From Hypsibius dujardini (Eukaryota; Tardigrada; Eutardigrada; Parachela; Hypsibiidae), in NCBI GenBank assembly GCA_001579985.1, contig LRSR01007903.1, forward strand, positions 1 to 23,874: 23,874 nt of DNA. Reading direction: 5' to 3'. The translations under genes and the position numbers were made by a program. Shown here piece by piece: positions 1-10,400 of this stretch; positions within the stretch are counted from its first letter, which is position 1, and each line of letters begins with the position of its first letter. Below the pieces are notes generated by a model that did no database searches, was not told the DNA's origin, and worked only from the letters and a program-made list of their open reading frames with translations.

Positions 1-106
1 TAGACATAGACATAGACATAGACATAGACATAGACATAGACATAGACATAGACATAGACATAGACATAGACATAGACATAGACATAGACACAGACACAGA
101 CACAGA
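1..106. repeat. Hexamer microsatellite (TAGACA)n
   Basis: A nearly perfect tandem array of the hexamer TAGACA begins at or before the window edge. It shifts to the variant CAGACA over the last copies and ends near 106. The same two hexamer variants form the array inside the P450 intron at about 1585-1705. The true length is unknown because the array is cut by the window start. Confidence 0.95.
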
Positions 107-1003
107 TAGATATAGAGTTGCAAAACAAGATAAACGAACGAAAAGAAGCGGGATACCAACAGTCGTGACCACTTGTCTCGATGCGAATCGATGTCGTTGA
201 CACGTTACGTCATCTCTGCATCTGTCACGACGGGAATAACAAGAGAACACCTTGGCGACAGACAGGAGACTACAAGGATTATTACAAGCTATTGTCCTAA
301 TTAATCCATCATCGTTAGTCGGTCAGTCGGTCGAGCATTCAGGGCCAGCACCGGTCTACCGAGCAGATGGCAGTGAAGAAAAGTGTCCAGGAATTTTTCC
401 TAGAAGCCGAGTACAGGGTAATGCGAGACATGGAGCGTTGGTTGATGTGAGTTTGTTATACAAGCCGATCATACAGGCCATTGACTGAAAATATTTTCCA
501 CCCCAAAGCCAATCCCCTTTAGAGGAAAACGGCAAAGGGAGGGAGAGAGTGGGCCGAGTTATTTTGTCCCACTAACCGACGGTCAATGAATCCATTCCAC
601 GCGGCAGAGGATCATTTAATTAGCGGCTAAATGTCCTAATGAACTCTTCCTGGTAGACCTCCCCGAGACCGCGGCTGCAACGGGTGACTGGTTAATTAAC
701 TCATGGCCATTGATTGTCTTCAGTGTGGGGTCTTGTCTGTCAGTGCGGTCTGTAATATGCCGCCAAAATGAGCTAAACGACTCACAAAGACGATCACTTC
801 TGACTATCTCCATGTCAGGTCGATGCGACAGACAGGTGATAAAGACATTGTCACAATAGGAGAAAAAATTCCAATGGATGAAACATGGAATAGAGTACCC
901 GATACTCTTACAAGAGAGAGAAATTACAGTTAAATTCTAGTAGCGCTTTGCTATTTGCCTCGTCATTGAAAAAAACTAACAGCACACTGATTTATTCCTT
1001 TAG
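107..1003. other. Stretch without a confident gene upstream of the P450 exons
   Basis: No reading frame here matches a known family convincingly. The part just before 1004 (TTTATTCCTTTAG) is the splice acceptor of the first recognisable P450 exon, so at least the 3' end of this stretch is intron. The segment at about 337-445 is open in one frame and ends at a good donor (GTGAGT). Its peptide cannot be matched with confidence to the P450 family and its phase does not fit the exon at 1004. Earlier P450 exons are either here and divergent, or upstream of the window. Confidence 0.5.
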
Positions 1004-1971
1004 ATGCGCAAATGATGCAGTGCGTGATCGACCTGTTCAGTGCCGGGATGGAAACCACCCGCACTTCTCTGGAATGGGCGTTCCTCTACATGGCCCTTCA
1101 TCCGGAAGTCCAGTCTCAAGTTCAGGAAGAGCTGGACCGTGTGGTCGGCATTGAACGCGTTCCCTCAATGGACGACCTGAAGGAGCTGCCATTCACGGAA
1201 GCCACCATCTGTGAGGTCCTCCGAGCCAGCAGCGTTGTACCCTTGGGAAATCCGCATGCGGCCAGCGAGGACACCATGTTCCATGGACATTTGGTGCCCA
1301 AAGGAGCGACTATTTTCTCCAATTTATGGGCCGTCCACAACGACGAAACGTGAGTGACTCCACTATTGCCTCGAATTTCACCCCGTTCTGACAATGTCAA
1401 TTTATTTCAGACTATGGCACAATCCATCAGAATTCAATCCTAGCAGGTTTTTGGTGGATGGAAAAGTCGAACGACCACCGCATTTCATGCCCTTTTCCAC
1501 CGGTAAGACTTCCAACAACAATCAACCTTCCAGACACTTACGGAACAGATAGGCAATTACGTAGCCAGACAGAGACAAAGACGCACAGGCACAGACACAG
1601 ACACAGACACAGAAACAGACACAGACAGACACAGACACAGACACAGACACAGACACAGACACAGACATAGACATAGACATAGACATAGACATAGACATAG
1701 ACACATAAAGTTAAGTTGATCAATTTTTTTGTTTTCAGGTCGCCGGGTATGCCTCGGAGATCACCTCGCAAAAGCGGAAATCTACCTAGTCTTTGCCTCA
1801 GTCCTGCAACGATTTCAGGTCAGCATACCTGCTGGCGAAAGCAAACCTGACTGTCAGGGTCTCTTCGGGATGACCCTCAAGCCCAAGGCACATCGTCTCT
1901 CGATGACCCTGCGCCACAAGCCCAAGAGCGTCCAGCCGGCCACTTTCACCGAGCCTGCTCGTCCGGCGTAG
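1004..1971 (+). CDS. Cytochrome P450, CYP2 clan, CYP18-like (3' exons only)
   Basis: Three exons join in frame: 1004-1349, 1411-1502 and 1739-1971 (stop TAG at 1969-1971). They encode the C-terminal half of a microsomal haem monooxygenase. The first exon carries the I-helix oxygen-binding motif (SAGMETT) and the K-helix ExxR (EVLR). The second carries the PERF-like segment (FNPSRF). The splice between exons 2 and 3 falls inside the haem-binding loop FSTGRRVCLG, whose cysteine ligates the iron. The run from DLFSAGMET through VPLG to RRVCLGD resembles arthropod CYP18, which in insects inactivates ecdysteroids by 26-hydroxylation. That substrate is inference only. About 250-300 N-terminal residues (anchor and first helices) are not identified. 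The visible part is intact, so a full gene is likelier than a pseudogene, but a truncated copy cannot be excluded. Confidence 0.85.
1585..1705. repeat. Hexamer microsatellite (CAGACA/TAGACA)n in P450 intron
   Basis: About twenty tandem hexamers sit inside the P450 intron at 1503-1738. The first half is CAGACA and the second half switches abruptly to TAGACA, the same two variants as the array at 1-106. Open frames across it on both strands (His/Arg/Thr-rich or Met-Ser and Val-Cys alternations) are artefacts of the repeat. Confidence 0.95.
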
Positions 1972-2519
1972 TACCACTGCGTAGACCACTTTGCACGAAA
2001 ACTCCAAAGAGATCAAACGAAACCGAGGAAGCGGCGACACAAGCGGAGTGAGTTCCTGACAGACACATGCATTTCAGTATAGTCGAAAGTCCTGCATCAC
2101 TCGTCCAGACGCGGACAGGCTGGATGTTCCCGAACGGAAGTCAGGCTTGGCGATTGGAAAGTCAGAAAGGGCGTTTTCGTTTTAAACGGAGTTTTTATTT
2201 TCTCACCACAGCGCTTTGGCTATTTTGTGGGACATTTCAAGGCGCCTCTTGGGGTACTGTGTACCGCGACTCTTTGCAGCTCTTTGTAGTAGTATTTTGC
2301 TTGGACATTTCTCTCACAGGCTGCTATTTATTTTCGGGTTAAGGTTTTACAATTTTATATTAGCCAGAAGTAGGTTTTTTCACTCTGGCACAATTGGTTC
2401 ATGGGTTCGTTTTGGCCCGCGCTTGAGTTGCTGCATTTGCACGCGCGTTGACCTATAACGTATATATATATTGGGGCTCAGGTCGTGTCGTTTCATGGTA
2501 GAAGTACTGTACTACGTAG
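1972..2519. other. P450 downstream region, no gene seen
   Basis: This follows the P450 stop codon and presumably begins with its 3' UTR. I find no AATAAA close to the stop; the nearest clear AATAAA on this strand is at about 3126, more than 1.1 kb away. A (TA)5 run lies near 2461. No protein or RNA gene is recognised. Confidence 0.5.
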
Positions 2520-2522
2520 TAC

Positions 2523-2841
2523 ATACACACATGGTCACAATTTTGGGTGGCAGACTTTCAGCCAAAATGAGTGGTCCGAGTTCGAGCCGAATTAAGTCAC
2601 CACGCGCACGCGCTCTTGACCACAGCTGACCATGCAGCCTTTACTCAGTTGATCGATTGATTGAACTTGTTTATTTTGGCCGAATTTAGAGCAGCTTGCT
2701 CAATCTAATTTTTCCGCTGGGCCGAGCATTAAATCAAAGATTCAGGAGAAAGCAGTGGCAAGTTCTAGCCAAGAGTGGCTCAAACTCAGACCACCCTGAT
2801 GGCTCGAACTCTGCCACCCAAAATTGTGGCCATGTGTATGC
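2523..2841. repeat. Long imperfect inverted repeat (foldback/MITE-like)
   Basis: The left arm (about 2523-2590) is the imperfect reverse complement of the right arm (about 2772-2841), with about 180 bp between them. Shared blocks include CACAATTTTGGGTGGCAG and a GTGGTC(C/T)GAGTT(C/T)GAGCC block near the inner end, each in opposite orientation in the two arms. No transposase is encoded. It looks like a non-autonomous foldback element or an old MITE. No target-site duplication was defined. Confidence 0.75.
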
Positions 2842-3494
2842 CAGACAATTTGGAAGATCAACAGGTTTTCTGCGTATACGTCGTTGGACGAAGGACCAAA
2901 AACATACTTGACCGAGACAGAAATCGAGCTTATTCGGCCTTTCTCCCCGGTTCCGGCCCAACAACTCCTCTGTGGCATTACCAGTAATTATATATCACGA
3001 ATCATCGCAGTCTGCCTGGTGTGTGGTGTCGTTTCCTGTTTTTCGCGCTGACTGCGTTGACCGATGAGACAACCTGTTTACCGCCAAACACATACCGCGA
3101 CTACTGCAGTCTACACATCAAGGTCAATAAACCGGGCTGCCGAATGCACATTTTCTTCTAACTGATCGTTCTCTCCATAACACAAACATAACACACTTTA
3201 TTGCGCATCGGGGAGTGCGGTATACAGGTACTCCACGGAAAAGATGCGCACTGACCGCGGGAGCGTATAAACTACGCTCCCGCTACGTTCACTCTCGGAG
3301 AAGTACTGTACATTCACAATATCCTACCACCATCATCATCATCGGAGGCAGTCGACTACTACCCGGGAGTAACAGCGGCGGCGGTTACTGCGTGGTACAC
3401 CAGGGCAAATTAATTGGGTACAGTCGCGAAAATGTCGGAGCATGTGTTCTTTGAACTTTGTTATAGTTACTGACCTTCCCCTGACTCACTCCCC
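2842..3494. other. Intergenic stretch, no gene seen
   Basis: No frame resembles a known protein. Contents noted are an AATAAA at about 3126-3131 on the + strand, a perfect small hairpin at 3257-3283, a short ATC run near 3330 and one copy of GTACTGTAC at 3303-3311. Confidence 0.5.
3257..3283. repeat. Perfect 11-bp hairpin
   Basis: GCGGGAGCGTA is followed by a five-base loop (TAAAC) and then the exact reverse complement, TACGCTCCCGC. The stem is GC-rich and would be stable in RNA or single-stranded DNA. No T-tract or flanking gene makes it a terminator, and it does not fit a tRNA. Function unknown. Confidence 0.7.
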
Positions 3495-3808
3495 GTGTCT
3501 GTGTGTCTATGTGTGTCTGTATGTCTGTGTGTCTGTGTCTGTGTGTCTGTGTCTGTGTCTGTGTGTTTGTGTGTCTGTGTGTCTAAGTGTCTGTGTGTCT
3601 GTGTGTCTGTGTCTGTGTGTCTGTGCGTCTTGTGTGTGTGTGTGTGTGTGTTATGTTGTTGTCTTGTTTGTGCCTGTTTCTGTGTCTGTGTGTCTGTGCG
3701 TCTATGTGTGTGTGTGTGTGTATATGTCTGTCTGTCTGTCTGTCTGTCTGTGTTTGTCTTGTCTGTGCCTGTGTCTGTGTCTGTGTCTGTCTGTGTCTGT
3801 CTGTGTGA
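3495..3808. repeat. TG/TCTG low-complexity microsatellite
   Basis: About 310 bp of interspersed TGTGTC, TG and TCTG units. Every frame is open on both strands (Cys/Val/Ser-rich on +, Thr/His/Asp/Gln-rich on -) only because the repeat lacks stop codons. It is not coding. Confidence 0.95.
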
Positions 3809-4682
3809 CTCCGTGAGCAACACATGAGCCACGATCTTTTTGCGCGCAACTTTTAAAAGGCAAACGGGCTTATGGGAATAACTGATTATGTCAATTCGTA
3901 CACTACTATACCGGAAACTGACTGGTCAGTGACTACAGAGCAGTACGAGTACTGTATACAAGTAATACGATGCAACGTCGCGCACCTATTGTGATTGTGG
4001 TGGAAACTGACACTCTGCCAGTGCGTCTGGAAGAAATCTGGCCTTCGCTGGATTTTGTGGCACATAACGCTGCTTCCCTTGAGCTAACAACTGAGGAACG
4101 GGATAAATGATTTTGTTACAAGAATTTTTGAACATTTTCGGGAAACTGAGTACGACAGTGAATCATTAACTCATTGATTGGGAAGGCTAGATGCCGATTG
4201 TCGCGTCCTCTGTTGGATGGATTCAATAAGCTGGTGTGGTCATTCACTTCACGTCCTTCTTGCATGCGTCTGCGGGTTTCCAGTCCAGACCTTCTCAACA
4301 TTGAGCTAAGATTGTTTTGGATACCTCGGTCCTTTGTTATCGGCCCTCATTATTATTCTTCAGAACGAGCCCGGCTTGTTTGAAGTCCATGATTTAAATT
4401 TCATGTAATGGGCGACATCAGTCAAAATGGATCGTGCCATTCGGTACGATCTTTAGCACGAAACATTTCATAAGAGTAGGAATTGCACCTACTCGGACAT
4501 TAAAGATCCCTATGTGTCAGTGAAGAGACGACGACAGTTTATGCACATTTGGCTCCAGTTTGTTGACAGTCCGGTGAGATTTTTTCCCAGGCATTTCCAA
4601 ATTTTTTGGATCTGCTTGTCTGCAGTAGATTTTTCTTCTCCTCCACGTCTCGAGGGACGCGACCTCCCAGTCCACCGTTAAA
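3809..4682. other. Region upstream of the UAP56 gene
   Basis: This stretch separates the TCTG repeat from the UAP56 start codon and should hold that gene's promoter and 5' UTR. No clear TATA box at a suitable distance was found. It contains one short clean frame (3970-4110, listed separately) and one near-copy of the GTACTGTAC motif at about 3949. Nothing else is recognised. Confidence 0.5.
3970..4110 (+). CDS. Possible 46-aa ORF of unknown nature
   Basis: An ATG-to-TGA frame of 46 residues begins MQRRAPIVIVVETD and ends in TTEERDK. Its composition looks protein-like (a hydrophobic beta-like stretch, then acidic and polar residues), unlike the repeat-driven frames nearby. I do not recognise it. 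It could be a small gene, a 5' leader ORF, a remnant of a mobile-element protein or chance; at this length chance is the default. Confidence 0.12.
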   Translation: MQRRAPIVIVVETDTLPVRLEEIWPSLDFVAHNAASLELTTEERDK

Positions 4683-7095
4683 ATGAATGCCGTCTTGGTG
4701 TCCACATCCAAACTGTCCCTTGGTCCTTCGAAGGGCGAACTGCTGAATTACGAAGTGAAAGAGGAAACGCGCGACCTCGCTAATGCTGATGGCGATACCA
4801 ATGGCGACATCCTGGTGCATGATGGAGAGGAAACGCACGACCTCGCTAATGCTGATGGCGATACCAATGGCGACATCCTGGTGGATGATGGAGAGGAAAC
4901 GCGCGACCTCGCTAATGCTGATGGCGATACCAATGGCGACATCCTGGTGGATGATGGAGAAGACGGAGAAGTCATGGCGGAGACTGAGCAGAAGCACAAA
5001 CCGGTCGATTTCACGGGACATGCCTTCTTACATTCGAGTACGTTCCAGGAGATGATGTTGAAACCGGAGCTGATCAAGGCCATCTCGGAGCACGGATTTA
5101 CAAACCCATCTGGTTAGTCACGATTGATTGGTTGATTGGTTGATTATGTGTGAGGGAGCTTTAAATATGCACCTGAGCCATCGGTTGATTGATTGATGAC
5201 TGGCCTTTATTGTTGTGTTATTCACTGTTTATTCGATTGATTCGTTGGTTTGATGTGCAAAAGTTCTATTGTTGTTTGTTGTCCTTTTAACAGAGGTGCA
5301 ATTCCAGTGCATCCCAAAGGCGATGATGGGCTTGGACATCTTGTGCCAGGCCAAGTCGGGAATGGGGAAAACCGGTAAGAAGCGACTTGAGGGAGATCGA
5401 GATCATTAAACGCCGTCTAAGAAAAGTCCGGCGACCTCCAATTCTGTCATCTCTGTGCTTCCTTTGTAAGTCGGGGAGTAATAAGTGTCTTGAAATTAAC
5501 GAGGGCATTTTGCGCTGTTTTATTCATTTTCTTATTAATCATTAATTAGGATTCGATTTTTCCGTGTGTTACTAGCGGTATGTTTTAAAGTGCGTCATCT
5601 GCGATGATTGTTTCCAGAAATGTCCGAAAACCGTCGGTGACATTTGGAGAGAAGTTTTTTCCCTTGAAAGGACATAAGAAATGAGAATATTCTCAATCCT
5701 AGAAAGAAGCTAGAGGACAGAGCTCTACTGTAGAAGAGAAGTACTGTACACTTTTTCAGTAATATATCTGACATTTTTTGTCAGCCGTATATGTGATCAC
5801 GAGCCTGCAGGAGCTGGACTCTGCCAGTGTTGAGCAGCCCTCCATCCTCGTCTTGGCGCCGACCCGAGAGTTGGCCTACCAGATCGCGACCGAGTTCCAG
5901 CGGTTCAAGAAGTACATGACGGGAGCTCGCCTGGCCTTGTTCTTCGGGGGAACGTCTGTGGCGCAGGACATTGAGAACTTACGAACCGGCACGTCAGTCC
6001 AAATCGTCATCGGCACTCCGGGTCGACTGCGCGCGCTGATTGACGCGAAGGCTCTCGATCTGAGCCATATCAAGACCTTCGTCGTGGATGAGTGCGACAA
6101 AATGTTGATCGGGTTAGATATGCGCGTAAGTTATGGAAACGGAACATTTCTCGTTTTTGCAATCAGAGCTTCTTGCAATGTGTCTGCAGGCAGATGTCCA
6201 GTACATCTTCAAGGCCACTCCGGTGCGCAAGCAGGTGATGATGCTGAGCGCGACCTTGCCGCGAGAGATTCAGGCGGTGTGCAAGAATTTCATGCAGGTC
6301 TCATGCGCATAGTCTGATCGTTATTGTTGTCTACTGCTTGCTAGTTTGCACGTTTGTGTTTTCGTTGTAGAATCCAGAAATTTTGACGGTAGCCGATGAC
6401 TGCGACTTGACATTGGAGAAGCTGCAGCAGCATTACCTGAAGATGGTCGAAGCTGAGAAAACCAAGAATCTGATGGAGCTTCTTGATCTGCTGGAGTTCA
6501 ACCAAGTGTACGACTCTAGTTTTGTCGGCTTTGTTTAAGTCCTTCTTCTTGTTCAGTAGATGCCTTTCTGGGCGCCGTCCAATCCTGTTCTCACTGCCCG
6601 TTCCTGCTTTCAGCATTGTCTTTACCAATACTGTGGTGCGTTGTCTCGCGCTCGCCGAGCTGTTGGAGAAGGCCGCTTTCCCTGTCATCGCCATTCATTC
6701 CTCAATGACACAGGAAGATCGTTTGGCTCGTTATCATCAATTCAAGTCATTTGAAAAGCGATTGCTGGTCGCCACTGATTTGTTCGGGCGAGGTAAAATG
6801 ATGTGCACTTGGTGCTTTTGTTTTGCAACAGCTCGTTTTACCAGTCTGTTCCTTTTCTATAGGAATGGACATCCAGAATGTCAACATCGTTATCAACTAC
6901 GATTGTCCGATCGACACCGACACCTACTTGCACCGAATTGCTCGAGCAGGGAGGTTCAACTCAAAGGGACTGGCTGTCACCTTCATCGCAAGCGAGAGAG
7001 ACTCGCAGATCATGAATGAAGTTCAGGACCGATTCGACATTTCGGTGACCGATCTGCCAGACGAAATAGACTGCGGCCTCTACATGGATAAGTGA
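4683..7095 (+). CDS. DDX39B: UAP56/DDX39 DECD-box RNA helicase (Sub2 family)
   Basis: Seven exons: 4683-5112, 5294-5374, 5785-6125, 6190-6297, 6371-6507, 6614-6792 and 6863-7095. Together they give 502 aa. The family consists of ATP-dependent helicases that load the TREX export adaptor on nuclear mRNA and act in spliceosome assembly. Motifs in order: LLNYE (like LLDYE at the family N terminus), Q-motif region with F139 and Q147, Walker A AKSGMGKT (163-170), PTREL (196-200), TPGR (248-251), DECD (272-275, the family signature in place of DEAD), SAT (304-306), RGMD (425-428) and HRIARAGR (449-456). The C-terminal DLPDEID is also typical. Human DDX39B is 428 aa; the extra length is N-terminal and includes a triplicated acidic 22-residue unit. 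DDX39A and DDX39B cannot be separated here. The gene converges on MLH1. Confidence 0.96.
4761..4958 (+). repeat. Coding minisatellite, 3 x 66 bp, in the UAP56 N terminus
   Basis: Three almost identical 66-bp units encode residues 27-48, 49-70 and 71-92. Each unit reads [20 protein letters not shown] with a final DG, with R to H and D to H variants. The length is a multiple of three, so copy changes keep the frame. The first exon holds all copies. The unit is acidic and probably disordered. The reverse strand is also open here only because of the repeat. Confidence 0.95.
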
Positions 7096-7461
7096 AAGCT
7101 CTAGGTATGGGCGCTTTTTTTGTCTTGTTTCGACTGAGAGGCAGGGTTCGCCTGGATGTTCGAAAGTGGTTTTTCCTGCTTCGGTTCTGGATTTTTGCTG
7201 GCCATTCGTTCCCTAGAGCACTATTCTTTCCTTTCCCTGTTTTGGACTTTTAGCATATGACATTGAAATCTTAGGTAAGGAATAGTTTTAGTTGTCCTGT
7301 TTCGGTTTCACGATCGAGTTGCATGGTGTACATTTTATTCGTACAAAATTACCAATATTGCTGGCTCCGGGATTCACAACAGTGGCCATAAACTCCACAG
7401 GTAACCGACCCGACCAGATCACAGTTAAAATACTCTCAAAGGATTAAGGTCACCAACAACC
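7096..7461. other. Convergent intergenic region between UAP56 and MLH1
   Basis: These 366 bp hold both 3' UTRs. The only recognised signal is the MLH1 polyadenylation hexamer on the minus strand (7334-7339). I see no AATAAA on the + strand for UAP56. Confidence 0.6.
7334..7339 (-). promoter_or_regulatory. Polyadenylation signal AATAAA of MLH1
   Basis: TTTATT on the + strand reads AATAAA on the minus strand, about 120 bases after the MLH1 stop codon, a typical position for a short 3' UTR. Confidence 0.6.
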
Positions 7462-10400
7462 CTAACAGCGCTCGAAAATTTTATAGAGGTGCGGAAGGTC
7501 CGCCAGTTGAACGAAGGTCCGGTCACCATGGAGCATAGGCCCAGGCTGCAGCATGGACCGGAACGCCGGAAACAGGGTATGCTGAACAGTCCACTTCCAG
7601 GCTTTGTCCCCTTCCTCCTCAATCGCTTCTGCGTAGAAATCCCGGCGGAAGCTGTAGAACTGAGCGGTGATCCGAGCAATGTTATTGAAACACTCCTACG
7701 AGAAAGACCTTATCACAACCAATCAATGTGATACAGCCAATTGACAAGAGCAACAAGGGCACGAACCTTCTCCTTCGTCCAATCAACTTCCGTGACCAGC
7801 CGAGCGACATAATTGGGAAGATCGGATAGCGGAGGAATGTAATCGGGCAACAGCAAGGGCAGACCAACCAGTTCCTTATCCTGGCAGATCAAATAAAAAC
7901 ACGTCAGTTTACACGTCAAGTAGAAAAAAGTGAGATTGTTACTTTGCTGAATTGGATTGAGAAGTAGTCCGCCAGCATGGGACCTTTGCTCATTAGAAGT
8001 TCAACTGCGCGCTCTACCATGGCCTCACGCTCGGTCGGATCTTCTATCGGCTCATCCGAGAACTCCAGCGCAGTTTCCATTAAGCCACTAAGCGACACCG
8101 GCTCAGCTGCTTTGCAGATGCCGAAATTTCCAAAGTCATACAAGATCATCTGATAGAACAGCTCCTCGCTGCAAAAGGGAAGAAAATAGGTGTCACATTC
8201 TTGTGATCATAAACGCATACGATGAAATAGCAGCGTGATGATCGGGCTTCACCTCAGTTTCGACACATCCACAGCGAACAGTCTGGTTTGATGTTGAATC
8301 AAGGCGGTAGTGTAAGAGGCGCACCCGACGAATTTGTGTTCCGCCAACAGGCGGCGCAGATTAGCATCCATCGTCTCTTCCACATCGGCTTTCAATTCGA
8401 GCAGGGAGGTCAACGAAATTTTCCGCCGGCAACGTTTCGCAACGAGACGCGATTTGACAGAGACGACCTTCAGTTCGTCATCGTTATTTGCTTCCGGTGC
8501 AGCCTCCGAGACTTTCCCTGCAACTGAAATGCCATTTGAAACACTAGTGCAGGATTAATGGATGATTATATAATTGGAATCTGGTGATTTGGAAAACGGA
8601 CCTCCACTTCCAGACGGTCCTCCGCCATGACTATGCAGGCAACGGTTGATCACACTGGGGGGCCGGATAAAAGCGTCCAGGGTCTGTTCACGGTCTATAT
8701 GAAATGAAAACATGTCGACAGACAATTGAAGTACAAACCGCCAGAGAAACTAGTGCTAGGCGGGACGGAAAAAAGAAAGGCAGAAAATTCAGCACAGATA
8801 CGACTTACAGTCCGTGCGCACCATTTTCCTTGGATCCGCCTTTTTGGGGCCACGAGCCGGAGACAAGCTGGCTTGATAGTCAATGTCCATGGTCGATGAT
8901 CCCTGCGACACGGATCGGGGCAGCTGTGTCTGAATCGTGAATGTGCGGGAAGTCTGGGAAGCCATGATTTTGGACTGGACCAGAGTTACGATGAAAGAAA
9001 TGATTTCTTCCTCAAAGCGGAAGTACACTTCGGCTTTGGTGGGGTGAATATTAACATCAATTAGGCCGGGAGGAAGTTCAAGACTGCAACGATACAAACG
9101 ATATTAGCAACAAACAAGTTCGCAAGAAAGATGCACCGTTGGGTCAGTTCCGAACAGACCTCAGGTAAATGAATGGGAATCCATTTTTCGGCAAATGCGC
9201 GGCATAGATTAATTCCAGAGACCGTTTCAACTTGTTGCAATCAACGGACCGTCCTACATGAAAGAAACATCATTAATAACGTCCACTGTGCGTGTTGACA
9301 CACCGACAGTCAGCAGAAACCGCCCAAGCAGGCAGACCGATTCGCAGACAAACACACACGATTGGACAAGAACAATTGCGGGAGTCGTATTTACCGTTGA
9401 TAAAAAGCAGGAATGTTATCTTCTTTATGGAGAAGTTCGGATTGGACACATAACCAGCGACTTTGCAGTGATACTTGTCCGTTTCCCCTTCAACCAGGAC
9501 TAGTTCTCTGATAAAAGATCACTTTTAAGCGAGATGTTCCATTAAATGGTTTCCATTTCCACTTTCCATTTCCAATACCTGGTTATTGTGTTGCCAAACA
9601 GCAGCTTGCAGTTCTCCAGAGTCGAGGAACTCGGCGGAGTTCTGATGTCCGCCACATGTTGGCCGAACTTTTTCAGGGTGAAGCCCACATTCGGGTAGCG
9701 CACGGCATACTTGGTGACAAATTCCGCAAGACGGACGTATTCTTCCGTGGGCGAGCTTAGAATGGACTTTCGGACAGGGTTGTTGTAGAAGAAATTCTCA
9801 ACCTTGAAATAATGACACAAAAACCACTCTTGCTGCCTAACAAAGCAGAGTAGGTTACCAAGTAACGAAGCAGCTTAAATCAGCAACACCAATCGATCTA
9901 GCGGCCAATTACAGTAATCAATCGAAAAAGAAAGCAGACTTTAAGCAGTGCAAAAAATGAATCAATCCACATGATTTCGTCTTCCCTAAGTTTGAAACAC
10001 TTTACCGTGATTATCGTCCCCACATTGCCGGCACAAAGCTTTCCCAAGCCCAACGGCTGCCCCAGACCATATTCCATTTGAAAGGCACAAACAGCATCAG
10101 CAGTCCGAGTGGTAATCTTCACCTTGGCGATGTAGCTGATGCTGAAATTAAGAAATCACTCACGCAGTCCATCGAATCCCAGACAAACCATCCTCACGTC
10201 GATAGGCCGGTTCTTATAGTGAAGATCCTGAGATTCGAACGACGTCACAGTGTCGTTTCTACTTTACTGTCTCAAACTCCACACTAGCAACGGCCGGCTC
10301 CGAGCAAACGGTTCGATAGAAATAAACTCACGTGACCGTTCGAATCTCAGGACTTTCAACTGTACCTGGATAACGCTTCTCCACGGAACCCGAAACTGCT

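Noticed and set aside
337-445. Possible upstream P450 exon ending at a GTGAGT donor
   Set aside because: The peptide could not be matched to a P450 region, and the donor phase does not fit the exon at 1004.
1458-1771. Open frames on both strands in the P450 intron
   Set aside because: Hexamer repeat artefacts; the flanking splice sites and the haem-loop continuity show that this is intron.
3442-3849. Long Cys/Val/Ser-rich frames on + and Thr/His/Gln-rich frames on -
   Set aside because: They are produced by the TG/TCTG microsatellite, which has no stop codons in any frame.
4748-5083. Minus-strand Ser/Pro-rich frame opposite UAP56 exon 1
   Set aside because: It is the shadow of the triplicated coding repeat; the + strand frame joins the helicase core.
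10331-10347. tRNA gene suggested by a T-arm-like sequence
   Set aside because: No acceptor stem, D arm or anticodon arm can be folded around it.
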